Assembly: GCA_947456815.1 (NCBI GenBank)
Contig: CANGTL010000002.1
Span: 53,468 to 117,467 of the forward strand
From: Flavobacteriaceae bacterium
GTDB lineage: Bacteria > Bacteroidota > Bacteroidia > Flavobacteriales > Flavobacteriaceae
DNA length: 64,000 nt
Reading direction: 5' to 3'
The position numbers and the translations under genes are program-made. The notes beneath the pieces are model-generated. The model was not told the DNA's origin. It saw only the letters and a list, made by a program, of their open reading frames with translations, and did no database searches. Below, piece by piece: positions 25,813 to 33,821 of the stretch; within the stretch, counting starts at the first letter, position 1, and each line of letters starts with the position of its first letter.

Positions 25813-28677
25813 ATGAAGTACAATCCAAACCAAATAGAAGCCAAATGGCAAAAATACTGGGCCGATAACCAAACCTTCGCCGCCAGCAACACATCGGATA
25901 AACCTAAATATTATGTGCTCGATATGTTTCCTTATCCATCCGGAGCAGGTTTACACGTCGGACATCCGCTAGGTTATATCGCGTCCGATATTTATGCACG
26001 ATTCAAACGCCACCAAGGTTTCAATGTGTTGCATCCGCAAGGCTATGACAGTTTTGGTTTGCCCGCGGAACAGTACGCCATCCAAACCGGACAACATCCG
26101 GATAAAACCACCAAAGAAAATATTGCGCGTTACCGCGAACAACTCGATAAAATTGGTTTTTCCTTCGATTGGAGTCGAGAAGTGCGGACTTCCAACGCTG
26201 ATTATTACAAACACACCCAATGGATTTTCATCCAATTGTTCAATTCTTGGTACAATAAAACAGCCGATAAAGCCGAAGATATTGCAACCTTAGTTGCCGA
26301 ATTCGAACAAAATGGAAACGCCAACGTCAATGCAGTTTGCGACGACAACATCGAAGCATTTTCAGCAGCAGCATGGAACTCTTTTTCATCAGAACAGCAA
26401 CAAAAAATACTTTTACAATATCGCTTGACTTATTTGGCGGAAACCGAAGTCAATTGGTGTCCAGCACTCGGAACTGTGCTTGCCAACGACGAAATCGTCA
26501 ATGGAGTTTCCGAACGTGGCGGTCACCCGGTCATCCGTAAAAAAATGACCCAATGGAGCATGCGTATTTCAGCCTATGCGGAACGTTTGTTGCAAGGTTT
26601 AGACACTATCGATTGGAGCGAAAGCATCAAAGAAAGCCAACGCAATTGGATTGGAAAATCGGTGGGAGCGATGGTAACTTTCAACTTAGAAGAACTTAAC
26701 GGCGCCATTGAAGTTTTCACTACGCGTCCGGACACCATCTTTGGAGTAACCTTTATGACGTTAGCACCAGAACACGAATTGGTCGCTCAAATCACGTCAG
26801 CAGAACAAAAAGAAGCCGTTGCCGCTTACATAGAAAAAACAGCGAAACGTTCGGAGCGTGAACGAATGGCGGATGTCAAAACGATTTCTGGAGTTTTCAC
26901 CGGAGCGTATGCCGAACATCCATTTACTAAAGAACCCATTCCAGTTTGGATAGGTGATTACGTTTTGGCGGGTTACGGAACTGGTGCGGTCATGGCGGTT
27001 CCTTGTGGTGACGAACGCGATTATGCTTTTGCCAATTTCTTTAAAGGTGAAAATGGCATGCCAGCTATCAAAAATATTTTTGTTTTAGATTCCCCTCCTC
27101 TGGAGGGGTGCCCGCAGGGCGGGGTGGACATTGCTCACTCCGAAAAAGCAGGATTCACCTTAACCAACTCCGAATTCCTTAATGGCCTCAATTACAAAGA
27201 AGCAACGAAAAAAGTCATCATTGAACTCGAAAAAATAAACCAAGGAACAGGCAAAACCAATTACCGTTTACGCGACGCCGTATTTTCGAGACAGCGTTAT
27301 TGGGGTGAACCTTTCCCGGTATATTACGTCAATGGTTTGCCACAAATGATCGATGCGAAACATTTGCCAATTGTATTGCCGGAAGTTGAAAAATATCTAC
27401 CGACAGAAGACGGACAACCACCATTAGGCAATGCAACGACTTGGGCTTGGGATAGTGTTCAGTGTTCAGTGGTTAGTAATCAGTTGATTGATCATAAAAC
27501 TGTTTTTCCTTTAGAACTCAACACCATGCCGGGTTGGGCAGGAAGTTCCTGGTATTGGATGCGTTATATGGATGCGCACAACGAAACCGAATTTGCTAGC
27601 CAAGCTGCATTAGATTATTGGCAAAACGTCGATTTGTATATCGGCGGTAGCGAACACGCCACAGGACATTTGTTGTACTCGCGTTTCTGGAACAAATTTC
27701 TCAAAGACAAAGGATTTGCACCAACGGAAGAACCGTTTAAGAAGTTGATCAATCAGGGGATGATTTTGGGGATGAGTGCGTTTGTATATCGCAGCGAAGA
27801 TTCCAAAAAGTTGTATTCTAAGGGAATGGTTCAAAATGAGATTGTGCACCCAATTCATGTTGATTTAGCCGTGATCAACGATATGACTAATGAATTGGAT
27901 ATCGAAAAATTTAAATCACATCCCCTTTATTCTGACTACAAAGACGCCGAATTCATATTAGAAAACGGCAAATACATCGTCGGACGTGAAGTCGAAAAAA
28001 TGTCCAAATCGAAATACAACGTAGTCAATCCCGATGACATTTGCAACGAATACGGCGCTGACACTTTAAGATTATACGAAATGTTTCTCGGTCCACTCGA
28101 GCAAGCTAAACCATGGAATACGGCTGGAATTACTGGTGTTTTTGGATTCCTAAAAAAATTGTGGCGTTTGTATTTTGAGGACAATGGTTTGATTGTGACG
28201 AACAACGAACCTTCTAAAGACAGTTTGAAAACACTGCATAAAACCATTAAGAAAGTAGGCGAGGACATCACCAACTTTTCTTTCAATACCTCAGTGAGTC
28301 AGTTTATGATTTGCGTCAATGAATTGTCAACGCAAAATTGTCATGAACGCGCGATTCTCGAACCATTAGCGGTTTTGATTTCACCTTATGCACCTCATAT
28401 CGCGGAAGAATTGTGGAGTCAATTAGGAAATTCAGGTTCGGTTTCAACCGTGGCTTTTCCAGAATTTGATGCAAAACATTTGGTGGAAAGCAGCAAAGAA
28501 TATCCAGTTTCTTTTAATGGGAAAATGCGATTTACGTTGGAGTTGCCACTCGATTTAACCGCGACGCAAATTGAAGCAATTGTCATGAAAGACGAACGTA
28601 CCCTCAAACAATTGGAAGGACGAACGCCGAACAAAGTGATTATCGTTCCTGGAAAGATTATCAACCTCGTTGGATAA
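25813..28677 (+). CDS. leuS: Leucine--tRNA ligase
   Basis: This class I synthetase charges tRNA-Leu. The 954 aa protein has the HIGH-type motif as HVGH (residues 48-51), the editing domain (about 225-420, with TTRPDTIFGVTF and AVPCGDERDYAFA), the WAGSSWYWMRYMD segment and KMSKS at 729-733. Two oddities appear: a GC-rich palindromic repeat encodes an in-frame SPPLEGCPQGGV insertion at residues 427-438, just after the editing domain, and residues near 550 are encoded by a GTGTTCAGTG-type repeat tract. The frame stays open through both, and all catalytic motifs remain, so the gene is probably functional. Confidence 0.97.
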   Translation: MKYNPNQIEAKWQKYWADNQTFAASNTSDKPKYYVLDMFPYPSGAGLHVGHPLGYIASDIYARFKRHQGFNVLHPQGYDSFGLPAEQYAIQTGQHPDKTTKENIARYREQLDKIGFSFDWSREVRTSNADYYKHTQWIFIQLFNSWYNKTADKAEDIATLVAEFEQNGNANVNAVCDDNIEAFSAAAWNSFSSEQQQKILLQYRLTYLAETEVNWCPALGTVLANDEIVNGVSERGGHPVIRKKMTQWSMRISAYAERLLQGLDTIDWSESIKESQRNWIGKSVGAMVTFNLEELNGAIEVFTTRPDTIFGVTFMTLAPEHELVAQITSAEQKEAVAAYIEKTAKRSERERMADVKTISGVFTGAYAEHPFTKEPIPVWIGDYVLAGYGTGAVMAVPCGDERDYAFANFFKGENGMPAIKNIFVLDSPPLEGCPQGGVDIAHSEKAGFTLTNSEFLNGLNYKEATKKVIIELEKINQGTGKTNYRLRDAVFSRQRYWGEPFPVYYVNGLPQMIDAKHLPIVLPEVEKYLPTEDGQPPLGNATTWAWDSVQCSVVSNQLIDHKTVFPLELNTMPGWAGSSWYWMRYMDAHNETEFASQAALDYWQNVDLYIGGSEHATGHLLYSRFWNKFLKDKGFAPTEEPFKKLINQGMILGMSAFVYRSEDSKKLYSKGMVQNEIVHPIHVDLAVINDMTNELDIEKFKSHPLYSDYKDAEFILENGKYIVGREVEKMSKSKYNVVNPDDICNEYGADTLRLYEMFLGPLEQAKPWNTAGITGVFGFLKKLWRLYFEDNGLIVTNNEPSKDSLKTLHKTIKKVGEDITNFSFNTSVSQFMICVNELSTQNCHERAILEPLAVLISPYAPHIAEELWSQLGNSGSVSTVAFPEFDAKHLVESSKEYPVSFNGKMRFTLELPLDLTATQIEAIVMKDERTLKQLEGRTPNKVIIVPGKIINLVG
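27091..27127 (+). repeat. GC-rich palindromic repeat inside leuS
   Basis: CCCCTCC and GGAGGGG pair, followed by GCCCGCAGGGC and GGGGTGG. Its base composition contrasts sharply with the surrounding gene. It is read in frame as SPPLEGCPQGGV. I recall similar GC-rich palindromes between genes in Flavobacterium, but no other copy is in this window. Confidence 0.7.
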
Positions 28678-28680
28678 TAT

Positions 28681-28744
28681 GCTTTGCGCCTCTGCGTCTT
28701 TGCGAGCCAATTTTTATCTCTCGCAAAGACGCAAAGGCGCAAAG
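28681..28744. repeat. Inverted GCGCCTCTGCGTC repeat after leuS
   Basis: Two arms of about 25 bases (28681-28706 and 28720-28744) are complementary with one mismatch and enclose a short AT loop. The left arm matches the repeat upstream of leuS. No T-run follows, so it is not a canonical terminator. Confidence 0.85.
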
Positions 28745-28846
28745 TAAAACTGACAAAATTGCACGAATGTTAACGCAAAGCAAATTGGCTTGTAAATTGA
28801 CAGGCAATTTGTACTTTTAAATTTTAAAACTAAAAAACAAAAAATT

Positions 28847-29518
28847 ATGTATTTGATTTTAGCAGGTTTACTGATGTTGGTGAGTTGGTTGGTGAGCAAT
28901 CGACTGAAAAACAAATTCGAATTGTACTCGAAATTGCAATTGCAAAACGGCATGTCAGGAAAAGAAATCGCCGAAAGAATGTTGTCAGATCACGGAATCT
29001 ATGATGTAAAAGTAATTTCTGTTGAAGGTCAATTGACAGACCATTATAATCCAACAGACAAAACAGTCAACTTAAGTGAAGCGGTGTATAACCAAAGAAA
29101 CGCTGCTGCTGCTGCGGTTGCTGCTCACGAATGTGGTCACGCGGTGCAACATGCGACGGCTTATAGTTGGTTGGAAATGCGTTCGAAATTAGTGCCGGTG
29201 GTTTCCGTTGCATCTAATTATGTACAATGGATTTTGATAGGTGGAATTTTGATGATTAAAACCTTCCCGCAATTGTTGTTAGTTGGAATTGTAATTTTTG
29301 CAGCTACAACTCTATTCTCTATAATCACTTTGCCAGTAGAATACGACGCCAGCAACAGAGCATTAGCATGGTTAGAAAACAAACAAATGTTGAATCGCGA
29401 AGAGCATGACGGCGCAAAAGATGCCTTGAAATGGGCGGCTAGAACGTATGTGGTTGCTGCCATTGGTTCGATTGCGACGCTGTTGTATTATGTGATGATT
29501 TATATGAATAGAAGATAA
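28847..29518 (+). CDS. YugP-like zinc metallopeptidase
   Basis: This 223 aa membrane protein has an N-terminal helix (about residues 2-18), a cytoplasmic catalytic segment with the zinc motif HECGHAVQH (94-102) followed by a second acidic region (PVEYDASNRALAWL), and two or three further helices. This layout fits the neutral zinc metallopeptidase family (Zn_peptidase_2, YugP). A role in membrane-protein turnover is likely but substrates are unknown. The gene is followed by a strong hairpin with a T-run. Confidence 0.88.
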   Translation: MYLILAGLLMLVSWLVSNRLKNKFELYSKLQLQNGMSGKEIAERMLSDHGIYDVKVISVEGQLTDHYNPTDKTVNLSEAVYNQRNAAAAAVAAHECGHAVQHATAYSWLEMRSKLVPVVSVASNYVQWILIGGILMIKTFPQLLLVGIVIFAATTLFSIITLPVEYDASNRALAWLENKQMLNREEHDGAKDALKWAARTYVVAAIGSIATLLYYVMIYMNRR

Positions 29519-29538
29519 AAGCGAAATACCAATATTTA

Positions 29539-29586
29539 AAATTCCAAATTCCAACTGCATACAATTGGAATTTGGAATTTTTTTTA
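29539..29586 (+). terminator. AATTCCAAATTCCAA hairpin terminator, copy 1
   Basis: Perfectly complementary 16-base arms (AAATTCCAAATTCCAA and its complement) enclose a ten-base loop and run into eight or more T residues. It closes the zinc peptidase gene. Near-identical hairpins lie at 30269 and about 61968. Confidence 0.8.
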
Positions 29587-29733
29587 TTTCGATTTGTGGC
29601 TTTATTATTGGGGTTTGGGATTTTTTTACTTCAAAAAATAATTAGGTTGTTATTTTTGACAATCTTAAAAGACGTTTTACGAAGCAAATGGTGATTTTTC
29701 TGATAAAATAGGATGATGAATACACTTTAAAAT

Positions 29734-30204
29734 ATGGACGCGAAAACACAGCAAAATAAAGTCATTAGAAATTTGGATTCATTGTCAAAATTGATGGATT
29801 CTCAATTTCAGATTCCAAGTACCAAAATTAGATTTGGGCTTGACGCCTTAATTGGACTTATTCCGGGCGTAGGAGATTTTGCGGGATTCTTGGTTTCCGG
29901 CTACATAATTCTGGTCTTAGCAAGCAATGGCGCTAGTGGATTTGTGATTGCCAGAATTTCATTGAATATTTTGATTGATGCACTAATTGGTTCGATTCCA
30001 ATTCTTGGGGATATTTTTGACTTGGCTTTTAAAGCGAACGAGCGAAATATGAAACTCGTGCATGAACATTATTTGGAAGGCAGGCACCAAGGTGGTGCTT
30101 GGAAAGTTGTCGTTCCTGTATTACTTATACTTTTTCTTTTAATTGTTGGCATAGCGTGGAGCGCTTACAGCATGGTTATGTGGCTAATTCACTTAATTTT
30201 TTAA
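29734..30204 (+). CDS. DUF4112 family membrane protein
   Basis: This 156 aa protein has the DUF4112 signature IRFGLDALIGLIPGVGDFAG and FVIARISLNILIDALIGSIP, then a soluble piece (FDLAFKANERNMKLV) and a C-terminal helix (about residues 125-152). The family is widespread and uncharacterised. A hairpin shared with the convergent lrp gene follows. Function unknown. Confidence 0.85.
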   Translation: MDAKTQQNKVIRNLDSLSKLMDSQFQIPSTKIRFGLDALIGLIPGVGDFAGFLVSGYIILVLASNGASGFVIARISLNILIDALIGSIPILGDIFDLAFKANERNMKLVHEHYLEGRHQGGAWKVVVPVLLILFLLIVGIAWSAYSMVMWLIHLIF

Positions 30205-30268
30205 ACTGCAACCAGATTTGTCTATCGGTCTACTAATTCAACTATAAAGGATTAATAATCAATATTTA

Positions 30269-30314
30269 AAATTCCAAATTCCAATTGTGTCGTATTGGAA
30301 TTTGGAATTTTTTT
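30269..30314. terminator. AATTCCAAATTCCAA hairpin terminator, copy 2
   Basis: Complementary 17-base arms around an eight-base loop, followed by T residues. It lies between the convergent DUF4112 and lrp genes and can act for both. It is nearly identical to copy 1, 730 bp away. Confidence 0.75.
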
Positions 30315-30344
30315 ATTGGAATTTGAAGTTTTGTTATTGGTATT

Positions 30345-30815
30345 TTAAAGCTGTATTTGTCTATCAATCTGCTGATCTAAAGAAATAAAAGTTTCAGTTC
30401 TCGAAACGCCTTCAATTGCTTGGATTTTGGTATTGAGCAGTTGCATCAAATGTTCGTTGTCGCGGCAAATAATTTTGATGAGTATCGACCAATTTCCTGT
30501 GGTATAATGACATTCCAACACTTCCGGTATTTTTTTGAGCTCACGCACTGCTTCTGAGTTGCGAGCGGCTTTGTCTAAGTAAACACCAACAAAAGCCATC
30601 GTGCTGTAGCCTAAAACTTTGGTATTGATGGTAAATTTCGATCCTGAAATCACGCCGGCTTGCTCTAATTTTCGAAGCCTCTGATGAATGGCAGCGCCGG
30701 AAATACCGATTTTATTGGCGATTTGCAAAATGGGTTTCCGTGCATCGTGCATGAGATCGCGAAGTATTTCTTTGTCTATTCCATCTATCTCTATTTGTAG
30801 CTGGTTTATTTTCAT
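30345..30815 (-). CDS. Lrp/AsnC family transcriptional regulator
   Basis: This 156 aa regulator has an N-terminal winged helix-turn-helix (about residues 10-60: DLMHDARKPILQIANKIGISGAAIHQRLRKLEQAGVI, here split by position 10-46) and a C-terminal ligand-binding RAM domain (YSTMAFVGVYLD ... LECHYTTGNWSILIKIICRDNEHLMQLL). Such proteins sense amino acids; the gene lies downstream of a saccharopine-dehydrogenase-like gene. Its ATG overlaps the stop of a 50-codon upstream frame (ATGA) that begins with a near copy of its own first 11 residues. Confidence 0.93.
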   Translation of the reverse strand: MKINQLQIEIDGIDKEILRDLMHDARKPILQIANKIGISGAAIHQRLRKLEQAGVISGSKFTINTKVLGYSTMAFVGVYLDKAARNSEAVRELKKIPEVLECHYTTGNWSILIKIICRDNEHLMQLLNTKIQAIEGVSRTETFISLDQQIDRQIQL

Positions 30816-30964
30816 GGCATTTCGTTGTTTAAAGAACTGTAAAACAAGCTAAAGCCTGTGTACCTCAAGCCCACTGGGCTTGCTCCTTTTAATTTCACCC
30901 GAGGCTTTGCCGAACTGAGCGAAGCTAAATCATCGATTTCTATTTGAAGGGAATTGATTTTCAT
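30812..30964 (-). pseudogene. Duplicated lrp start joined to a repeat, forming a 50-codon upstream frame
   Basis: The frame starts MKINSLQIEID, against MKINQLQIEID in the intact lrp gene. After codon 12 it runs into sequence that looks like a dispersed repeat (GCGAAGC, CCCGAGGC, AAGCCCA/TGGGCTT hairpin) and stops with TGA overlapping the lrp ATG. The differences from the lrp start are mostly synonymous, which suggests an old, once-translated paralogue or start. A -7 box (30982-30989) lies upstream of this copy, not of the intact one, so the frame may be translated and coupled to lrp. Confidence 0.6.
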
Positions 30965-30981
30965 TGCTATAAATTTTAAAC

Positions 30982-30989
30982 CAAAAGTA
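30982..30989 (-). promoter_or_regulatory. Candidate -7 promoter element of the lrp region
   Basis: The minus strand reads TACTTTTG, matching TAnnTTTG, 17 bases before the duplicated start at 30964 and about 165 bases before the intact lrp ATG. Confidence 0.5.
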
Positions 30990-31080
30990 CGATTTTGATT
31001 TTAGAATGAAAGTGATAGATGGTAAATTCAACACGGATTTCACGAATTAGCACGAATTAGCATTGATTAATCAAAAGCCC

Positions 31081-31228
31081 TAGCCCTGATGGCAGTGGAA
31101 ATCCTTTTTTGTTTTTCGGAAAAAGCACTTCAACTGCCTGTCCGCCGGCAGGTGTGACGCTCGGTGTGACGCTCGGTGTGACAAAAAACAAAAAAGATTG
31201 TAACGGACAGCAGGTTCCCGGCTCCTAA
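31081..31228 (-). repeat. Modular intergenic element, copy C
   Basis: Minus-strand orientation. Read that way it begins TTAGGAGCC, has CAATCTTTTTTG and CAAAAAAGGATTTCC arms, and ends CAGGGCTA. The loop holds a tandem of GTCACACCGAGC units and a CCTGCCGGCGGACAGG palindrome. It is the longest copy. It directly follows the saccharopine-dehydrogenase-like gene. Confidence 0.85.
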
Positions 31229-31233
31229 AAATT

Positions 31234-32604
31234 TTAATGCTTTACACGATCGGGATTATAGCCGAGATAATCCATTTGTTTTTCGTTGAAGATGACACCG
31301 TATTGTTCGAGTTCCTCCAAAATGGGTAGGTAAACTTCTTTATTGATTGGCAATTGCACGCCTGGCGTTTTGATTTTACCGTTTAAGATTTGTAGGGTTG
31401 CCATTGCTACTGGAAGTCCAACGGTTTTTGCCATGGCGGTATAAGTTTGGTCGTCGCCGATGCAGACCATTTTCGAATCGATTTGTTTTTGTACGCCGTT
31501 AATTTCGTAACCGAATTTATGATACATCACAATCATGTCCTTGTCATGTTCCTCGAGCGTCCATTTGTCGCTTAGGATTTTCTCTAGGATTTGCGCGGGT
31601 GACGCATTTTTGAGCCCAACGATTTTGTTCGGATTGAACAAATCGAGCTCTAATAACTTGTCCCACATGATGTCGTCTTGCTCGATGCCCAGTTGCAAGC
31701 GCAATTTGATTTCGACAGAATCCGTCGGATGATACGGCAAGAAGAGGTTGATAAATTCGCGGTAGCTGATGGTTTCTGAATTGTCTATTTGGTAACTGTC
31801 GTCGGTCATGCCCAATTGTACAAACATATTCCACGCTTTGGAAAAGCCAACGCGACGAATGGTTCCTCTATATAAAGTAAGCGCATCGTCTAAACCGTAA
31901 ACGCTGCGGTATTTTAACGAATCACGGTTGGCATAAGCTTCAAATCGGCCGTAGCCTTCGACTTCCAAAAATTCTGTTCTTCGAAATAATTTATGATAAG
32001 GAATGTATTTGTACGTGCCTTCTTGAATAAATTTGGCGGCGCCACCTTGACCTGCTAATACTACATTTCTTGGTGCCCAAGTAAATTTGTAGTTCCACAA
32101 ATTGTTGTCAGATTCTGGCGCAACTAAGCCACCACAAAACGATTCAAACAGCAGCATTTTCCCGCCTTGATCTCTGATTTCATCAATAACTTTCATCGCG
32201 CTCATGTGATCGATACCAGGATCCAGTCCGATTTCGTTCATAAAGATGAGGTTGTTGGCTTTAGCTTGTGCGTCGAGTTCTTGCATGGCATCGCTGACAT
32301 AAGAAGCGGTGACCATGTGTTTTTTATAAGTAATGCAGTCTTTGGCGACTTCTATATGCAAATGGGCGGGCAACATCGAGATCACAATATCTGCTTTTTG
32401 AATTTCGGTTTGACGTTGTGTTGCATCAAAAATATCCAAAGCAATGGCTGTGGCATTTTTGTGATTATTGGTTTTTCGTTGTGCGAGGTCTTTTGATAAA
32501 TCGCCGATGGTTAGGTGTAAATTTTCTGCTTCGGACTTGTTTAAAAGATATTGAATTAACGAAGAAGCCGAGCGTCCGGCGCCAATAATTAGTATATTTC
32601 TCAT
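31234..32604 (-). CDS. Saccharopine dehydrogenase family protein
   Basis: The 456 aa protein begins MRNILIIGAGRSASSLIQYLL, a Rossmann nucleotide-binding motif, and continues with the saccharopine-dehydrogenase pattern: DIVISMLPAHLHIEVAKDCI, MVTASYVSD, NEIGLDPGIDHMSAM and ESFCGGLVAPESDNN. Length and motifs fit the glutamate-forming saccharopine reductase (lysine metabolism). The start at 32604 is preferred over one 60 bases upstream because a TATCTTTG box lies at 32625-32632, between the two. Whether it acts in lysine breakdown or in another reaction cannot be told here. Confidence 0.88.
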   Translation of the reverse strand: MRNILIIGAGRSASSLIQYLLNKSEAENLHLTIGDLSKDLAQRKTNNHKNATAIALDIFDATQRQTEIQKADIVISMLPAHLHIEVAKDCITYKKHMVTASYVSDAMQELDAQAKANNLIFMNEIGLDPGIDHMSAMKVIDEIRDQGGKMLLFESFCGGLVAPESDNNLWNYKFTWAPRNVVLAGQGGAAKFIQEGTYKYIPYHKLFRRTEFLEVEGYGRFEAYANRDSLKYRSVYGLDDALTLYRGTIRRVGFSKAWNMFVQLGMTDDSYQIDNSETISYREFINLFLPYHPTDSVEIKLRLQLGIEQDDIMWDKLLELDLFNPNKIVGLKNASPAQILEKILSDKWTLEEHDKDMIVMYHKFGYEINGVQKQIDSKMVCIGDDQTYTAMAKTVGLPVAMATLQILNGKIKTPGVQLPINKEVYLPILEELEQYGVIFNEKQMDYLGYNPDRVKH

Positions 32605-32624
32605 GGTTTTTTGCAAATAGGTTC

Positions 32625-32632
32625 CAAAGATA
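32625..32632 (-). promoter_or_regulatory. Candidate -7 promoter element of the saccharopine dehydrogenase gene
   Basis: The minus strand reads TATCTTTG, matching TAnnTTTG, 20 bases before the chosen ATG. Just upstream lies the inverted repeat at 32648-32701. Confidence 0.5.
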
Positions 32633-32647
32633 CAATAGGTTAAATTT

Positions 32648-32701
32648 TTTAGCCACGAATTCACGAATTAAGATAAACTAATTCGTGAATTCGTGGCTAA
32701 A
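32648..32701. repeat. Perfect 23-bp inverted repeat
   Basis: Two 23-base arms built from AGCCACGAATTCACGAATTA and its complement enclose an eight-base AT loop. It lies between two minus-strand genes, where it could act as terminator for the upstream one, though no T-run stands out beyond the arm. The CACGAATT core recurs at 31041-31060. Confidence 0.85.
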
Positions 32702-32722
32702 CTATAAATTTTTTAAAAGGAA

Positions 32723-33034
32723 CTATTCCAATCCTTCTAAATCTTTCAAATCTTCTTGTTGAGATTCTATTTTCTTTTGCTCGAATTGTACATCTTGTTC
32801 AACTTCATCAGGCATCATGGCGCGAACTATCACTACTGCCAGCGTTAATCCAGCTACAATTAACAACCATTTAGGTACATTTTTGTTATTAGCGTCCGAT
32901 TTCATATAAGCAAGGCCAGCAAATAATAAAGATAATCCAACAGGCAAAAGACCTAAAGTTCCCATGGGTAAAATGGCGAATACAATTCCAAGAATTGCAA
33001 AAATAAAAGCTAAAACAATCAATATTTTTCTCAT
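32723..33034 (-). CDS. Small membrane protein of unknown function
   Basis: This 103 aa protein has two hydrophobic helices at residues 3-25 and 27-44 with a Gly-Pro-rich turn (LPMGTLGLLPVG), a third at about 55-72, and an acidic, Gln-rich cytoplasmic tail (FEQKKIESQQEDLKDLEGLE). No family is recognised. It starts one base after the DUF3108 stop, so it is almost certainly the second gene of that operon. Confidence 0.7.
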   Translation of the reverse strand: MRKILIVLAFIFAILGIVFAILPMGTLGLLPVGLSLLFAGLAYMKSDANNKNVPKWLLIVAGLTLAVVIVRAMMPDEVEQDVQFEQKKIESQQEDLKDLEGLE

Positions 33035-33035
33035 A

Positions 33036-33800
33036 TTAAATTCCAGTTGCGTTAGTTAGTGTTAATTGTCCTGTTCCTACAGGAATGCTAAATTGGATTA
33101 ATGCGGGTACTTTCGCCGCGTCAGCAGTTAAGTAGATAATATTTTTATCGGTACCACGTAATTTGTCGGTTTTCGCGCCAATTGATATTTTATAGCACAC
33201 TTTTTTTCCTAAGTTACCAGCATTGATGGTTTCTTTGCCCAAATACTTCGCAGAAACACTCATTTCTTTTTCGTCAAAAACCACCACAAAACTTTGAGTT
33301 TGACCAGGTTTGAAGGCGCTAAAATTGACGGTTCTCAATTTATATAAAATAGCGACAACATCTTGGCTGCCACTGCGAACTTGAAATGCTTTTTTAGTTT
33401 CAGGCATGTTTTTTTTCGATGCAGTACTTTCAATAGTACGCCCGTCGCTTTTGAAAATGTACTTTTCTTTCTTCGTATATTTTCCTTCAAAAATATCACG
33501 TTTGTAGAGATTTGATCTTAAGGTAACAGGATCAACATACGATTCGTATCGATCACGAATCTTGAAAAAAGTGTCCCATTTGCTGTACGTAGTTGCCTCG
33601 CAACTCAAATGCAATAGTGTTTTCTTTGAAGTCTTGACCGTCTCTGTTTGCATAGTAACTTGAGCCAACGGCGTCATCAATCCACTCATATTGTAAGAGG
33701 CAGAATAGATAAATTTTTCTCCAGATTTTACAGCACGATTGTTTTGAGCGCTGAGGCTAAGTGATGCAAATGCTGTAATAAAGAATAAGATTTTCTTCAT
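33036..33800 (-). CDS. DUF3108 family exported protein
   Basis: This 254 aa protein has a signal peptide (MKKILFFITAFASLSLSAQ) and then the DUF3108 pattern: GEKFIYSASYNMSGLMTPLAQ, HLSCEATTYSKWDTFFKIRDRYESYVDPVTL, and IIYLTADAAKVPALIQFSIPVG. Members are periplasmic or outer-membrane-associated and poorly understood. The start at 33800 fits the signal peptide and the TACATTTG box at 33822-33829; an earlier start would be within the promoter. Confidence 0.85.
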   Translation of the reverse strand: MKKILFFITAFASLSLSAQNNRAVKSGEKFIYSASYNMSGLMTPLAQVTMQTETVKTSKKTLLHLSCEATTYSKWDTFFKIRDRYESYVDPVTLRSNLYKRDIFEGKYTKKEKYIFKSDGRTIESTASKKNMPETKKAFQVRSGSQDVVAILYKLRTVNFSAFKPGQTQSFVVVFDEKEMSVSAKYLGKETINAGNLGKKVCYKISIGAKTDKLRGTDKNIIYLTADAAKVPALIQFSIPVGTGQLTLTNATGI

Positions 33801-33821
33801 GTTATTTTGTTTTTTAAAGTG

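Larger units (their letters stand above)
30816..31233. other. Gene-poor region upstream of lrp
   Basis: It contains the remnant frame at 30812-30964, a -7 box at 30982, a CACGAATTAG tandem (31041-31060) and modular element copy C (31081-31228), which abuts the stop of the saccharopine-dehydrogenase-like gene. No other gene is supported. Confidence 0.65.

Noticed and set aside
28681..28744. Intrinsic terminator for leuS
   Set aside because: The hairpin is strong but no T-run follows on the plus strand; it is better described as a dispersed inverted repeat.
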